A DNA stretch of 6,328 nucleotides from Terrimonas_A sp040509495 (GCA_040509495.1 JBEVKW010000125.1:1-6328), one strand, 5' to 3'; numbered from the stretch's first letter, positions 1 to 5,388 are shown. A program made the numbers and translations. Notes: generated by a model not told the origin, from the sequence alone.

Positions 1-1131
1 CTTAGCACCCGAGTCATCCAAGAACGGCACAAGAACGTTAGACTTAATCTTGTTATCGTGGTGTTCAATAGACCGCATGCAGTCTACTGGCTGACCCTCC
101 AACTTTGCGAACGCCACTTCCCAGTTACTTGGGATCGTAATGTGTGCCCGCTCATTGCTTCTTAGGTTACGTCCCAAATCATCAGCAAGCCTACGGTCTT
201 CCTGTGAGAAGCCCATTGGCAGCTTGATAATCGGAACACCAATTCCGTGCCGTTCCTTCTGAATGGCATCGATCTTGTAAAGCGTGTCCTTGTAGTAATA
301 GTGCTTGTAGGCAGAACGAAGCACCGAAATGCCTCGCATATCCCCACCTTCTTGCTCATTCACAAAGACAACAAGCTTCTCGATCGGAATCCGAATAATC
401 CCATCAAACAGATGAGGCTCTGCCGGCTCCATCAGAATTGCATCAGGACCACCCTGCGCATCATACTCCCACTCACGAATATCAAGTGGGTGCCGTGGCG
501 CAAGCTTTTGCAGGATCATCTTGCCATCGGTGTCCATACGGTACACCTTCTCCATCACGAAGTACCCATACTCAAGCATGAGCAGAGCATCTTCGATGAC
601 CCGAGAAAACGGCAAAGTCATCCGCTCAAACAGGTTGTCCTCTACAAACTCCGCAATCTTCTTATCAAGTGGACTATCCGAAGCAGGCTTCACATACCAC
701 TTAGCTGACTGAATAGGAGTCTTGAGCACACGTAGAGACCCACGGATGGTACCATCCGCACGCTTCATATCATAGTAGGTCCGAAGACCTTCCTTGTCAC
801 GAAGCTTAGTTACTCGTTCTTCCCGAGTCCAACTCGTCCATGGAGATGGATAGGCGTATCCCATTTCTTGGAACCCTGTGGTGCGTTCCATTCTTGGATC
901 GCGCTCTGCCATAAGAACGTATGACCCTGATCCAGTAGGATCATGGTGCGCTCCCACAACATCCCACTTTGACATAGCATCTGCAAGACTAATGTCTCGG
1001 AACTCAGCGAGTTTGGTATCCGCATATCCCTGCAACCCTGCAATCTTTTCATCGACACTAATCGATTCAATTGATGCAGTCTCAGTTCCCACAGGCTGTG
1101 GTTCGGTTCTCTGCTCTAGATTCTCGTTCAT
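1..1131 (-). CDS. Phage portal protein, DUF935/Mu gp29-like, N-terminal 377 residues (runs off the left edge)
   Basis: The frame is open from an ATG at 1131 to base 1 with no stop, so the C-terminal part lies outside the window. The portal forms the dodecameric ring at the capsid vertex through which TerL pumps DNA. Visible family features are: a segment at about residues 127-147 (TIRGSLRVLKTPIQSAKWYV) matching the opening of Gp29-like portals, where a Trp follows a run of alternating residues; DALLMLEYGYFVMEKVY at 181-197, matching the conserved 'DAL..GY...E..Y' helix; and KIDAIQKERHGIGVPIIKLP at about 286-305, matching the 'ERfGxPv' element. The start is set by GGGAGG (1141-1136) four bases upstream. 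The ATG overlaps the stop of the upstream 82-residue gene in an ATGA, suggesting translational coupling. Family assignment is from recalled pattern rather than a search. Proximity to TerL supports it. Confidence 0.85.
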   Translation of the reverse strand, partial: MNENLEQRTEPQPVGTETASIESISVDEKIAGLQGYADTKLAEFRDISLADAMSKWDVVGAHHDPTGSGSYVLMAERDPRMERTTGFQEMGYAYPSPWTSWTREERVTKLRDKEGLRTYYDMKRADGTIRGSLRVLKTPIQSAKWYVKPASDSPLDKKIAEFVEDNLFERMTLPFSRVIEDALLMLEYGYFVMEKVYRMDTDGKMILQKLAPRHPLDIREWEYDAQGGPDAILMEPAEPHLFDGIIRIPIEKLVVFVNEQEGGDMRGISVLRSAYKHYYYKDTLYKIDAIQKERHGIGVPIIKLPMGFSQEDRRLADDLGRNLRSNERAHITIPSNWEVAFAKLEGQPVDCMRSIEHHDNKIKSNVLVPFLDDSGAK

Positions 1132-1376
1132 TTTTCCTCCCTTCCATTGAACTTAAATCCCATAAGCGTGAATTCCTCGTTCATTTCCTCACCATGGAAC
1201 GAGTATCCCTTAGCCTTAGCCATGCGCATCACCATTTCAGCATTGTTTGCATGGATAATGCAGTTAAAATCTGTTCGACCCTTCATCTGTTCCCAAATCG
1301 CTCCAGCTTCAAATCCACGGGTAAACTCAGGGTCATCCGAGTCAAACGCTAAGACTAGTTCATACTCATGTTCCAT
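1128..1376 (-). CDS. Conserved-looking phage protein of unknown function, 82 aa
   Basis: A soluble, acidic 82-residue protein without Cys pairs, signal peptide or membrane segment. It starts with a short strand-like stretch (YELVLAFDSDDP, 5-16), then EFTRGFEAGAIWEQMK (17-32), a helix with the small-residue pattern 'F.RG.E.G..W' that I associate with small uncharacterised actinobacteriophage proteins. A second helix (NAEMVMRMAKAKGY, about 45-58) and an EEFTLMGFKF strand close it. The alternation of strand-helix-helix-strand suggests one compact alpha/beta domain. Its ATG follows the stop of the Tad2-like gene directly (TGA-ATG, no gap) and its TGA overlaps the portal ATG, so it is almost certainly co-translated with both. 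I do not recognise a function. Confidence 0.8.
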   Translation of the reverse strand: MEHEYELVLAFDSDDPEFTRGFEAGAIWEQMKGRTDFNCIIHANNAEMVMRMAKAKGYSFHGEEMNEEFTLMGFKFNGREEK

Positions 1377-1649
1377 TCAGTCCAACTCCACCCAATCAGT
1401 TTCTAGCAGGTCGGACATGGAGGCTAGCCACGGAACGAAAGAACCATCAACAGTTCTGATCATTAGGTAAGGACGGAACTTCAATACGGTTCCCTCCTCG
1501 ACATTCAAAGCCTCAGAAGTATTCTTGTTAGCTGGAATGCCCTCTGGGTAACCCTTTTGGAAGACCACAAACTGACTCTGGCCATTCCAATTAGTTCTCG
1601 CGATCTTCTTACCCTGCTTCGCAGCAGTAATAGCAGCCCCAATATCCAT
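1377..1649 (-). CDS. tad2: DUF2829 / Tad2-like anti-Thoeris protein, 90 aa
   Basis: Seen: the N-terminus MDIGAAITAAKQGKKIART followed by NWNG (20-23), a central strand QFVVFQKG, and the C-terminal signature PYLMIRTVDGSFVPWLAS (60-77) then SDLLETDWVEL (79-89). This order, 'GxA..A...GKK.aR..WNG ... p.i.m.t.DG..vPW.aS..D.L..DW', is the DUF2829 signature, and 90 residues is the usual length. Known: DUF2829 proteins include Tad2, a phage protein that sequesters the glycocyclic ADP-ribose signal made by Thoeris ThsB and so blocks ThsA activation. Some Tad2 relatives are reported to bind CBASS cyclic dinucleotides as well. Inferred: this copy does the same in the cytoplasm early in infection. Its ATG overlaps the preceding stop by one base (TGATG). 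Other DUF2829 proteins are unassigned, so the family call is firmer than the function. Confidence 0.85.
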   Translation of the reverse strand: MDIGAAITAAKQGKKIARTNWNGQSQFVVFQKGYPEGIPANKNTSEALNVEEGTVLKFRPYLMIRTVDGSFVPWLASMSDLLETDWVELD

Positions 1650-1840
1650 CAGTCTGTCTCCGGACTCTCGACCATCTTCTTAGTGTTCAACGTGTACTTG
1701 CCAACTCGAATCTCTGTAACGCCGTCCAACTTCTGCATCATCTTGTCATGCTGTACCTGGTGCGCTGCACACAATCCTACAACTGTGCTCTCATCCATAT
1801 TCTCAACTGGAAGGCACCATCCGCACACAACCTGAGACAT
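1649..1840 (-). CDS. Small Cys/His-rich protein, likely zinc-binding, 63 aa
   Basis: Starts MSQVVCGWCLP and has the spacing C6-x2-C9-x14-C24-x2-H27-x3-H31, which fits a single zinc site near the N-terminus. A helix-like segment follows (QVQHDKMMQKLDG) and then a short basic strand region (EIRVGKYTLNTKK). The ATG at 1840 lies two bases after the stop of the upstream gene. GGGAG at about 1854-1849, inside the last codons of that upstream gene, serves as its ribosome site. The final TGA overlaps the start of the Tad2-like gene by one base. Compact N-terminal zinc knuckles of this kind occur in many actinobacteriophage hypothetical proteins. DNA binding or partner binding is possible but not shown by the sequence. 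Confidence 0.78.
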   Translation of the reverse strand: MSQVVCGWCLPVENMDESTVVGLCAAHQVQHDKMMQKLDGVTEIRVGKYTLNTKKMVESPETD

Positions 1841-1842
1841 TA

Positions 1843-2028
1843 TTATTTCTCCCTATGACAACGGCATACGCATTTCAACTCACAGAACTTGCACTGTCCG
1901 GGCTCTTTAAACTTTCCATACACGTTAGTTCTACTGTTACAATGCGTATGGTCATCATGCAGACATGATGTCGAGAAGTAAACTCTATGCTTACCACGAT
2001 TCAATAGGTTCAGCACACGTTCAAGCAT
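1843..2028 (-). CDS. Small Cys/His-rich protein, likely zinc-binding, 61 aa
   Basis: From ATG at 2028 the protein has C22, H24, H27, H29, C30 and a dense C-terminal cluster C46-x2-C49-x3-C53-x-C55-x-C57-H58, in the stretch CKFCELKCVCRCH. That is enough ligands for two zinc sites. The N-terminus is basic and helical (LERVLNLLNRGKHR). I choose the ATG at 2028, which overlaps the TerL stop as TGATG. This is the same junction as at 1649-1651, and AAGG lies eight bases upstream. A GTG at 2031 is an alternative giving one extra residue. The pattern resembles small 'CxxC...CxCxCH' proteins of actinomycete phages. No function is known to me. Confidence 0.78.
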   Translation of the reverse strand: MLERVLNLLNRGKHRVYFSTSCLHDDHTHCNSRTNVYGKFKEPGQCKFCELKCVCRCHREK

Positions 2029-3551
2029 CACGAGAACCTTACATCATTCGTGATAAATCCGGGACCACTGAAATCATCTCTGCCCGGTTTGTGGGTGAAG
2101 AACCCGCTATCTTGGTTTGAGTCCGAATTATGGTGATTGTATACCGACGCCAGCCGCACGTTCGCACCCAGCTTGAACACGTGCATCATCCCGTACCGCA
2201 GCGCATCTAGCGCGTGGTCATCGAATTTCTGCGCGTCCTCCCTGGCGTTACGCTCCCGTCCCGAAGAATGCGCAGTGCGGTAATTATTGAATTCCTTGAT
2301 CAAATCCTTACAATCGTGGTCAACGATTAACCACGGTTCTTCCTTTGGCGTCCCAAACTCATCAGCTTCACCCACCTGTTGAGTTTTGAGGAACGACTTT
2401 ACAAGCTCCACACCTTCACGCCAGTTGTCCTTAGACTTAGGGTCACCCCAACAAGGCGCAAACTTACGATTCACCGTCTCAATAGCCTCAGGGTCAGCAG
2501 CATCCCCAAAGCACAAGTCAATACGGTAACCCTCTGGTTGCTCTTTATTCCGAAGAAGATCCAAGAAGTCATCTAGCGTAACACGTGACAGGTACTGCAT
2601 TCGCCATACTCGAACTCGCTGCATCGAATCCACTTGGAACTCAACAGCAGCCATGGGATTTACGAATCCCCAGTCGAAGCATACATAGTTCGGCAGTTTT
2701 GGATCGAATGGAACCTTCTTTACGTGTACTTGCTCGTCCCACTCGCCATAGATTTTACCCATGAAGCTGGTAAACTCTGCGGCGATTTCTTGCAGGAACC
2801 ACTCTCTTGGCATTGTTCGCTCAAGGAGCTTAATCTCAGAATCTTCTCGGCCGTCAGGATAGGTGATAAGGTTCTCCCACGACGGGTAACGCCAGGATTC
2901 GAATTCACGATAATCCGGGTTCTGCCCGTACTGCCACATGTCATAGAGCCAGTTCATTCCCTCAGGCGTAGTCCCGAAGTCAGCACCACCACGCTTGTCC
3001 GACAGGGCAGGCTGAATATACCTGTCCCACGTCTCACGATTGTGCTTGGCTGCCTCTGACAGAATAACGTGGTCAAGACTTTCACCAACAAGGGTATCAG
3101 GTCGATCCGCACTTCGAGCTTCAAGTCGAGTATTCCAAGGGAACTCGATATACATGTTACCTTGCTTCTTGTTGTAAGCCTTCTTTACCTTAGGCTCACG
3201 TCCAAAGCCAAGCTTCACAATCATATCGTCCCAGATAACCCGGAACTCTTTCTCAGCCAAGTCGTAAGTGGGTCCTACAACCCAAATCCGCTTGTTGGGA
3301 ATCATAAGCTTCGGTTGGACATCCTTACCAACCATGTAGCTCTTACCAAAACGTCGTCCGCACACTGGAATCTTGAACCGTGCACGACTCATGTGGTACA
3401 AATACTGCCGACCGTGAGGCTTATACTTGATCAGCTCGAAGTAGCGACCCTTATCAATCTTAAAGCTGGGAGTCATCTCCCTAACTTCTTCGCTGATCCT
3501 ATTAGGTTCTACGTCGGGAGCATCCGCTTCGTCATTCGGCTCTTCGGACAC
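2028..3551 (-). CDS. terL: Terminase large subunit (TerL), packaging ATPase and nuclease, 507 aa
   Basis: The DNA-packaging motor, acting at the portal vertex. The N-terminal ATPase shows Walker A CGRRFGKS (64-71) after the adenine-side segment RQYLYHMSRARFKIPV, then RIWVVGPTYDLAEKEF (88-103), a Walker B-like strand LDHVILSEA (159-167) with E166 as candidate catalytic glutamate, and GTTPEGMNWLYD (193-204) as the coupling motif. The C-terminal RNase H-like nuclease shows the three acidic positions expected: D293 in CFDWGFVNP, D350 in DLCFGDAADPE, and the DDHALDALRYGMM helix (444-456). Length is typical. Position -1 of Walker B is Ser instead of the common Asp. Start is GTG at 3551 with GGGAGG six bases upstream, and the frame closes at a TAG at 3597-3599 with no other plausible start. 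It overlaps the upstream 49-residue gene by 20 bases. Confidence 0.96.
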   Translation of the reverse strand: MSEEPNDEADAPDVEPNRISEEVREMTPSFKIDKGRYFELIKYKPHGRQYLYHMSRARFKIPVCGRRFGKSYMVGKDVQPKLMIPNKRIWVVGPTYDLAEKEFRVIWDDMIVKLGFGREPKVKKAYNKKQGNMYIEFPWNTRLEARSADRPDTLVGESLDHVILSEAAKHNRETWDRYIQPALSDKRGGADFGTTPEGMNWLYDMWQYGQNPDYREFESWRYPSWENLITYPDGREDSEIKLLERTMPREWFLQEIAAEFTSFMGKIYGEWDEQVHVKKVPFDPKLPNYVCFDWGFVNPMAAVEFQVDSMQRVRVWRMQYLSRVTLDDFLDLLRNKEQPEGYRIDLCFGDAADPEAIETVNRKFAPCWGDPKSKDNWREGVELVKSFLKTQQVGEADEFGTPKEEPWLIVDHDCKDLIKEFNNYRTAHSSGRERNAREDAQKFDDHALDALRYGMMHVFKLGANVRLASVYNHHNSDSNQDSGFFTHKPGRDDFSGPGFITNDVRFS

Positions 3552-3681
3552 GAGCCTCCTCCCTACATTTTCCGCAATCGAATTTTTCCCAAAACTCTAC
3601 ACAAAGTGAATCCCGAGCCGCACCACAATAAGCAAGGCCGCTGTTAGGATCTTTAAGGTGACGTACTCTAAGCTCAGCCAT
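3532..3681 (-). CDS. Very small Cys-rich protein, 49 aa, overlapping the TerL start
   Basis: Short enough to be overlooked. It reads MAELRVRHLKDPNSGLAYCG..., with C19, C27 and the pair C36-x2-C39 in EKFDCGKCREEA, then a basic tail. 'HL.DP.SG.AYCG ... DC.KC' is a mini zinc-ribbon layout familiar from small actinobacteriophage proteins: a first knuckle after a strand hairpin and a second CxxC on a helix. ATG at 3681 is the first start after an in-frame stop (3688-3690). The ribosome site is weak (GAG about seven bases upstream). The 3' end overlaps TerL by 20 bases and contains the TerL Shine-Dalgarno sequence, so the two are likely coupled. The protein-like composition and operon fit make it convincing; the function is unknown. 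Confidence 0.72.
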   Translation of the reverse strand: MAELRVRHLKDPNSGLAYCGAARDSLCVEFWEKFDCGKCREEARVRRAE

Positions 3682-3762
3682 TAGTTCTCAATCATTCCAT
3701 CGACAACATTCAATTTGATTGTGTAAGGCACACAGTCCCCACAGGGAGTTGAGGGCGAAAAC

Positions 3763-3978
3763 ATGAAGAACTTTGTGGTAGACGACATTACTTATTCAAG
3801 ACCAGCCGAAACACTGTTTGATATCCGCCATTTTTTGGAACTGGTCGACGATACCTTCTCAGTTGGCTCATATCATCCAGTACCTTTATCACGTGGTCCT
3901 ATCTGTGATCCTTGTTGGATGGTCTTGGAAACTGTTCACGGCCAGCTAGATTGCAGGGGACAACATGAATTCTATTAA
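3763..3978 (+). CDS. Possible plus-strand protein with a CxxC motif, 71 aa
   Basis: The only plausible plus-strand gene inside the minus-strand packaging block. It begins MKNFVVDDITYSRPAETLFD and is acidic in the first half. It contains C48-x2-C51-W followed by C64 and H68, enough for one zinc site. GAGGG lies seven bases before the ATG and GGGAG a little further up, giving a reasonable ribosome site. Its stop lies five bases from the convergent minus-strand ORF end at 3984, and its start lies 81 bases from the divergent gene start at 3681, so it fills its slot exactly. Against it: no clear promoter, no family I recognise, and opposite orientation within an operon. The minus strand across the same bases has only broken frames of 34 codons or fewer. 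Confidence 0.42.
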   Translation: MKNFVVDDITYSRPAETLFDIRHFLELVDDTFSVGSYHPVPLSRGPICDPCWMVLETVHGQLDCRGQHEFY

Positions 3979-3983
3979 GGCAC

Positions 3984-4160
3984 TTAGCGCTTCGGATGCT
4001 TTATCATGAGGCTTTTCCAAACGCGTCGCTTATCTTCATGCACCACTAAATCTAGTTTATAAATATGTAGGCCGCCAGTGCTTGTTGTCTTGTAGGAATA
4101 TTCAGGTCCCTCAAAGATAAGCACTAGCGGCTCTACATATCTATTGACTTGTAATCGCAC
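3984..4160 (-). CDS. Small ORF, possible 58-aa protein of unknown function, overlapping a long inverted repeat
   Basis: A GTG at 4160 is preceded by AGGA with five bases of spacing, and that AGGA overlaps the stop codon of the upstream 51-residue gene, a typical compact phage junction. The product has an alternating hydrophobic stretch PLVLIFEGPEYSYKTT (11-26), another strand HIYKLDLVVHED (32-43), and a basic C-terminus (KRRVWKSLMIKHPKR). It would be a small all-beta fold with a positive tail. No family recognised. The complication is that 4054-4149, within this ORF, forms a near-perfect 30-base-arm hairpin, so the segment may be selected as RNA or DNA structure instead of as protein, or as both. 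Confidence 0.55.
   Translation of the reverse strand: MRLQVNRYVEPLVLIFEGPEYSYKTTSTGGLHIYKLDLVVHEDKRRVWKSLMIKHPKR
4054..4149. repeat. Long imperfect inverted repeat (arms 4054-4083 and 4119-4149, 35-base loop)
   Basis: The left arm contains ATATGTAG-GCCGCCAGTGCTT (4063-4083). The right arm is its reverse complement with one extra base and one mismatch (4119-4140). Pairing then continues outward through 4054-4062 / 4141-4149 with two mismatches and one wobble. Base by base I count about 26 of 30 positions paired. Either strand's RNA would fold into a stable stem of nearly three helical turns. No U-run follows it on either side, so it is not a standard terminator. It could be an RNase III target, a translational control hairpin in the packaging operon, or the relic of a small palindromic mobile element. 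It overlaps the 58-residue ORF. Confidence 0.85.
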
Positions 4161-4167
4161 TATGATC

Positions 4168-4323
4168 CTAGAGATACTTTTTTAGGAACCTACATTCACA
4201 ATTCTTGACGGTGCAATACCAACGGCCCTCTAATATGTGTCTATGCTTCCATGCTAGATGACTGCAATCTGCACAGCTCCAGAAGAACGATGATACCAGT
4301 CTCTTTACTAGTACGACTACCAT
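4168..4323 (-). CDS. Very small Cys/His-rich protein, 51 aa
   Basis: Another gene short enough to be missed. The N-terminus is hydrophobic/basic (MVVVLVKRLVSSFFW). A zinc-ribbon-like layout follows: C17-x2-C20-x-H22, H27, H29, then C37-x4-C42-x-C44, with aromatic residues just before each knuckle (FFWSCADC and RWYCTVKNCEC). Two paired ligand sets about 17 residues apart is what a single structural zinc site looks like. The ATG at 4323 overlaps the end of the TerS candidate by seven bases, and an in-frame stop lies two codons upstream, so no other start exists. There is no strong ribosome site; translational coupling to the upstream gene is likely. Function unknown. Confidence 0.7.
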   Translation of the reverse strand: MVVVLVKRLVSSFFWSCADCSHLAWKHRHILEGRWYCTVKNCECRFLKKYL

Positions 4324-4688
4324 TTCTTAGGTTCTGATTTGGTATTCGTAGCTTCTACTAGTGTTACGTCGAACACCTTGTCCCATGCATTTCCACCCTC
4401 AGGCATTGCAGGTTCCTTACCAGGAGCACCCAAGGTTGCATCTGCAATGTACTTAGAAGCTGATAGGCGAATGCGAGGATCGCTCTCATATGTAGCCAAG
4501 TGCACGATGGACGCGATAGCCATCGGAGCGTTTTCCTCTAGCAGTCGCTTTGCTAGTTGGAGGCTGGTCTCATGACCATGCAGGGCTTTTTCCATTGAGA
4601 GATTGTTTAGGGCTTGTTCCGGAACCCACCACGCGTACTGAGGGCCCTTGTCAGCGTCATCACCAGTGTTGTCCATGCCGTTTGACAT
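4317..4688 (-). CDS. Candidate terminase small subunit, 123 aa
   Basis: The first gene of the leftward block. The N-terminus is acidic and disordered (MSNGMDNTGDDADKG). A helical region follows: EQALNNLSMEKALHGHETSL (24-43), LAKRLLEENAPMAIASIVHL (45-64), and DPRIRLSASKYIADATLG (70-87). The last two form the 'A..A...lv.la....d...R..A..yi.d' helix pair that I associate with small terminase-like proteins of actinomycete phages. The tail is Pro/Gly/Lys-rich. TerS binds the packaging start site and recruits TerL. The start is ATG 4688, eight bases after AGGAGG in a site matching the whole 16S anti-SD. An upstream in-frame GTG at 4715 lies before that site and is rejected. The role rests on position and helix pattern, so it is a candidate only. 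Confidence 0.62.
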   Translation of the reverse strand: MSNGMDNTGDDADKGPQYAWWVPEQALNNLSMEKALHGHETSLQLAKRLLEENAPMAIASIVHLATYESDPRIRLSASKYIADATLGAPGKEPAMPEGGNAWDKVFDVTLVEATNTKSEPKKW

Positions 4689-4704
4689 TGACGTCACCTC
4701 CTTC
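4689..4704 (-). promoter_or_regulatory. Extended Shine-Dalgarno plus TGACGTCA palindrome before the TerS candidate
   Basis: On the minus strand the bases read GAAGGAGG then TGACGTCA then ATG. The first part is complementary to nearly the whole 16S 3' end, the strongest ribosome site in the window. The eight spacer bases form a perfect palindrome (4689-4696). This fixes the start at 4688. Confidence 0.85.
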
Positions 4705-4715
4705 CCTATACACAC

Positions 4716-4743
4716 AGTATACCCAATCTGCTTTAATGCGCAA
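4716..4743 (-). promoter_or_regulatory. Candidate sigma-70-type promoter for the packaging genes
   Basis: The minus strand has TATACT (4721-4716, five of six consensus bases) with TTGCGC 16 bases upstream (4743-4738, weak). A start near 4709 would leave a leader of about 20 bases ending in the strong ribosome site. The good -10 and its position make it the most likely entry point for the block; the -35 is poor. Confidence 0.45.
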
Positions 4744-5081
4744 CAGCGCTGTTTATTCGATATTATCCTTTTCTAAGTGTCTATTGTGGTGTACAAGATC
4801 AACTTCTTTTCAGCACCCCTAAAGATCGGGAGAGGTACCGCTGCCCTACTCTCTCATGATCAAATAAAAATATAGTTAACTTTCCTAATTATAAAACGGA
4901 CATTTACACTTTTTGCTCTTTGTCCGACATACCTTATAAGGACAGGTAGGCTCTCTACATCAGCCGAAAGTACTAGTAGGAAATCCACCGTTCGGGGGAT
5001 GTTTCTGAAGGCGCTGTCCATTAGTCTATACATAGAACGAAGGGAACAAGCAAGGGACAGAGGGTCAAGATCATACCTCTG

Positions 5082-5105
5082 AGAACTTGCAAGATCTCAA
5101 GTTCT
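5082..5105. repeat. Perfect 8-bp inverted repeat AGAACTTG-N8-CAAGTTCT
   Basis: Arms 5082-5089 and 5098-5105 are exact reverse complements around CAAGATCT. Arm centres lie 16 bases apart, so the two half-sites are on roughly the same DNA face within about one and a half turns. It overlaps the promoter candidate. As RNA it would form an 8-bp hairpin without a following U-run, which argues for an operator over a terminator. Confidence 0.7.
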
Positions 5106-5115
5106 GTATTATACT
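5087..5115 (+). promoter_or_regulatory. Candidate rightward promoter overlapped by an operator-like palindrome
   Basis: TTGCAA (5087-5092) and TATACT (5110-5115) are exactly 17 bases apart, four and five of six consensus bases. Transcription would start near 5122 and run right. The perfect inverted repeat 5082-5105 covers the -35 and most of the spacer. That is a classical repressor placement. No gene follows for about 600 bases, so the product could be a leader or a non-coding RNA before the membrane-protein gene. Confidence 0.45.
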
Positions 5116-5336
5116 GTTGTTACACCTAGGGAAGGGACAGGTACAGGGCACACGACCCCGGTTGCATGACGTACAGGCGCGTAGATAGGTAGGAGTGGAC
5201 ACCTGAAATAAGGTGAGCCTGCCCGAAATCATGGCGCTCCGTAGCCGGTAGTAGGTGAAAAAGAATCCCTGTACGGGACAACTACATAGTGCAATTGGGC
5301 TGGATCTAGGCCACGATACTGCCATGATCCCATAGC

Positions 5337-5353
5337 TACCCTCTACTAGGGTA
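5337..5353. repeat. Perfect 6-bp hairpin TACCCT-CTACT-AGGGTA
   Basis: Exact inverted repeat with a five-base loop. No U-run follows on either strand. It is one of several short hairpins clustered in the gene-poor region. Confidence 0.6.
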
Positions 5354-5368
5354 CGAATCTGCCTACAC

Positions 5369-5388
5369 CATGCTACTTAGTTAGCATG
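5369..5388. repeat. Perfect 7-bp inverted repeat CATGCTA-CTTAGT-TAGCATG
   Basis: Exact arms around a six-base loop. It lies 15 bases after the 5337-5353 hairpin and just before a GATCATGG copy (5397-5404). Tandem placement of two hairpins suggests a structured leader RNA or paired protein sites. Confidence 0.65.

Noticed and set aside
247..708. 153-codon plus-strand open frame
   Set aside because: It lies wholly antisense to the portal gene, whose motifs are clear. The product has no coherent domain.
1147..1835. Plus-strand open frames at 1147-1470 and 1557-1835
   Set aside because: Antisense to the 82-residue, Tad2-like and 63-residue genes. Low-complexity Ser-rich or unstructured products without ribosome sites.
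3069..3647. 192-codon plus-strand open frame
   Set aside because: Antisense to the TerL N-terminus, including Walker A, and to the 49-residue gene. It is long only because the TerL codon bias leaves few stops on the other strand.
3862..3978. Minus-strand mini-frames such as a 34-codon GTG frame ending in ...VFRLVLNK
   Set aside because: Too short, no ribosome site of quality, and interrupted by stops in every frame; the plus-strand ORF explains the segment better.
3939..4010. 24-codon minus-strand TTG frame (MEKPHDKASEALSALIEFML...) overlapping the 58-residue ORF
   Set aside because: Protein-like composition but no ribosome site, a rare start codon and very short.
4144..4166. Plus-strand TTGACT and TATGAT
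   Set aside because: Only 11 bases apart, too close for a sigma-70 promoter.
4205..4234. Plus-strand TTGACG-N18-TCTAAT promoter-like sequence
   Set aside because: It would fire antisense into the 51-residue and TerS genes and lies within a coding frame; probably chance.
4689..4715. Upstream GTG (4715) as TerS start
   Set aside because: It would translate through the strong Shine-Dalgarno sequence and has none of its own.
5071..5325. 84-codon minus-strand frame with CTSC and CTCPFPRC
   Set aside because: The Cys pattern is tempting given the other Cys proteins, but there is no ribosome site, it stands alone, and it overlaps the promoter/operator palindrome.
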